The notes beneath the pieces were generated by a model. The model ran no database searches, was not told where the DNA came from, and was given only the letters and a program-made list of their open reading frames with translations. From Phoronis ovalis (taxonomy: Eukaryota > Phoronida > Phoronidae), in assembly GCA_028565635.1 (NCBI GenBank), contig JAOXYB010020860.1, positions 1 through 17,409 on the forward strand: a stretch of 17,409 nt of DNA. The letters run 5' to 3'. Position numbers and translations under genes: made by a program. This document shows positions 17,408 through 17,409 of the stretch, piece by piece; the first letter of the stretch is position 1, and each line of letters begins with the position of its first letter.

Positions 17408-17409
17408 CG

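Noticed and set aside
17321-17409. A possible tRNA or small RNA in the GC-rich block at the right edge
   Set aside because: No cloverleaf with the usual T-loop and anticodon arm could be drawn on either strand.

Overview
The window looks like animal nuclear DNA that is AT-rich, probably from an invertebrate. A seven-transmembrane receptor and an 18-exon F-box gene lie in noncoding DNA at roughly 30% GC by eye. All introns of the long gene are GT-AG, and the spacers carry small inverted-repeat elements and simple repeats. There are no prokaryotic operon signals, and I see no tRNA, rRNA or CRISPR. I cannot name the phylum; the receptor's FMRFamide-receptor-like motifs suggest a bilaterian or cnidarian.

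Layout, left to right. Bases 1 to about 80 hold the cut end of a retrotransposon reverse-transcriptase reading frame (minus strand), followed by the 3' flank of the receptor. Bases 917-2146 (minus) are an uninterrupted class A GPCR. Bases 2147-5812 are intergenic and hold a 324-bp MITE-like element inserted into one copy of a local duplication (2840-3163), a microsatellite (4213-4245) and a long foldback element (about 4800-5285). Bases 5813-16377 (minus) are one gene of 18 coding exons, which I assembled by matching splice sites and reading phases. It encodes 959 residues: an N-terminal F-box, an acidic insert, then cysteine-type leucine-rich repeats to the C terminus. Bases 16378-17320 are 5' flank with degenerate repeats. 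The last 90 bases may be coding, but this is weak.

The two genes lie head to tail on the minus strand. They have no evident functional link: one is a cell-surface receptor, probably for a neuropeptide, the other a predicted SCF ubiquitin-ligase substrate adaptor. The F-box gene is the main result. Its pieces look like unrelated short reading frames, but all 17 junctions can be joined in frame. Its length and layout recall the plant FBL15/SLOMO type of F-box/LRR protein, a comparison made from memory.
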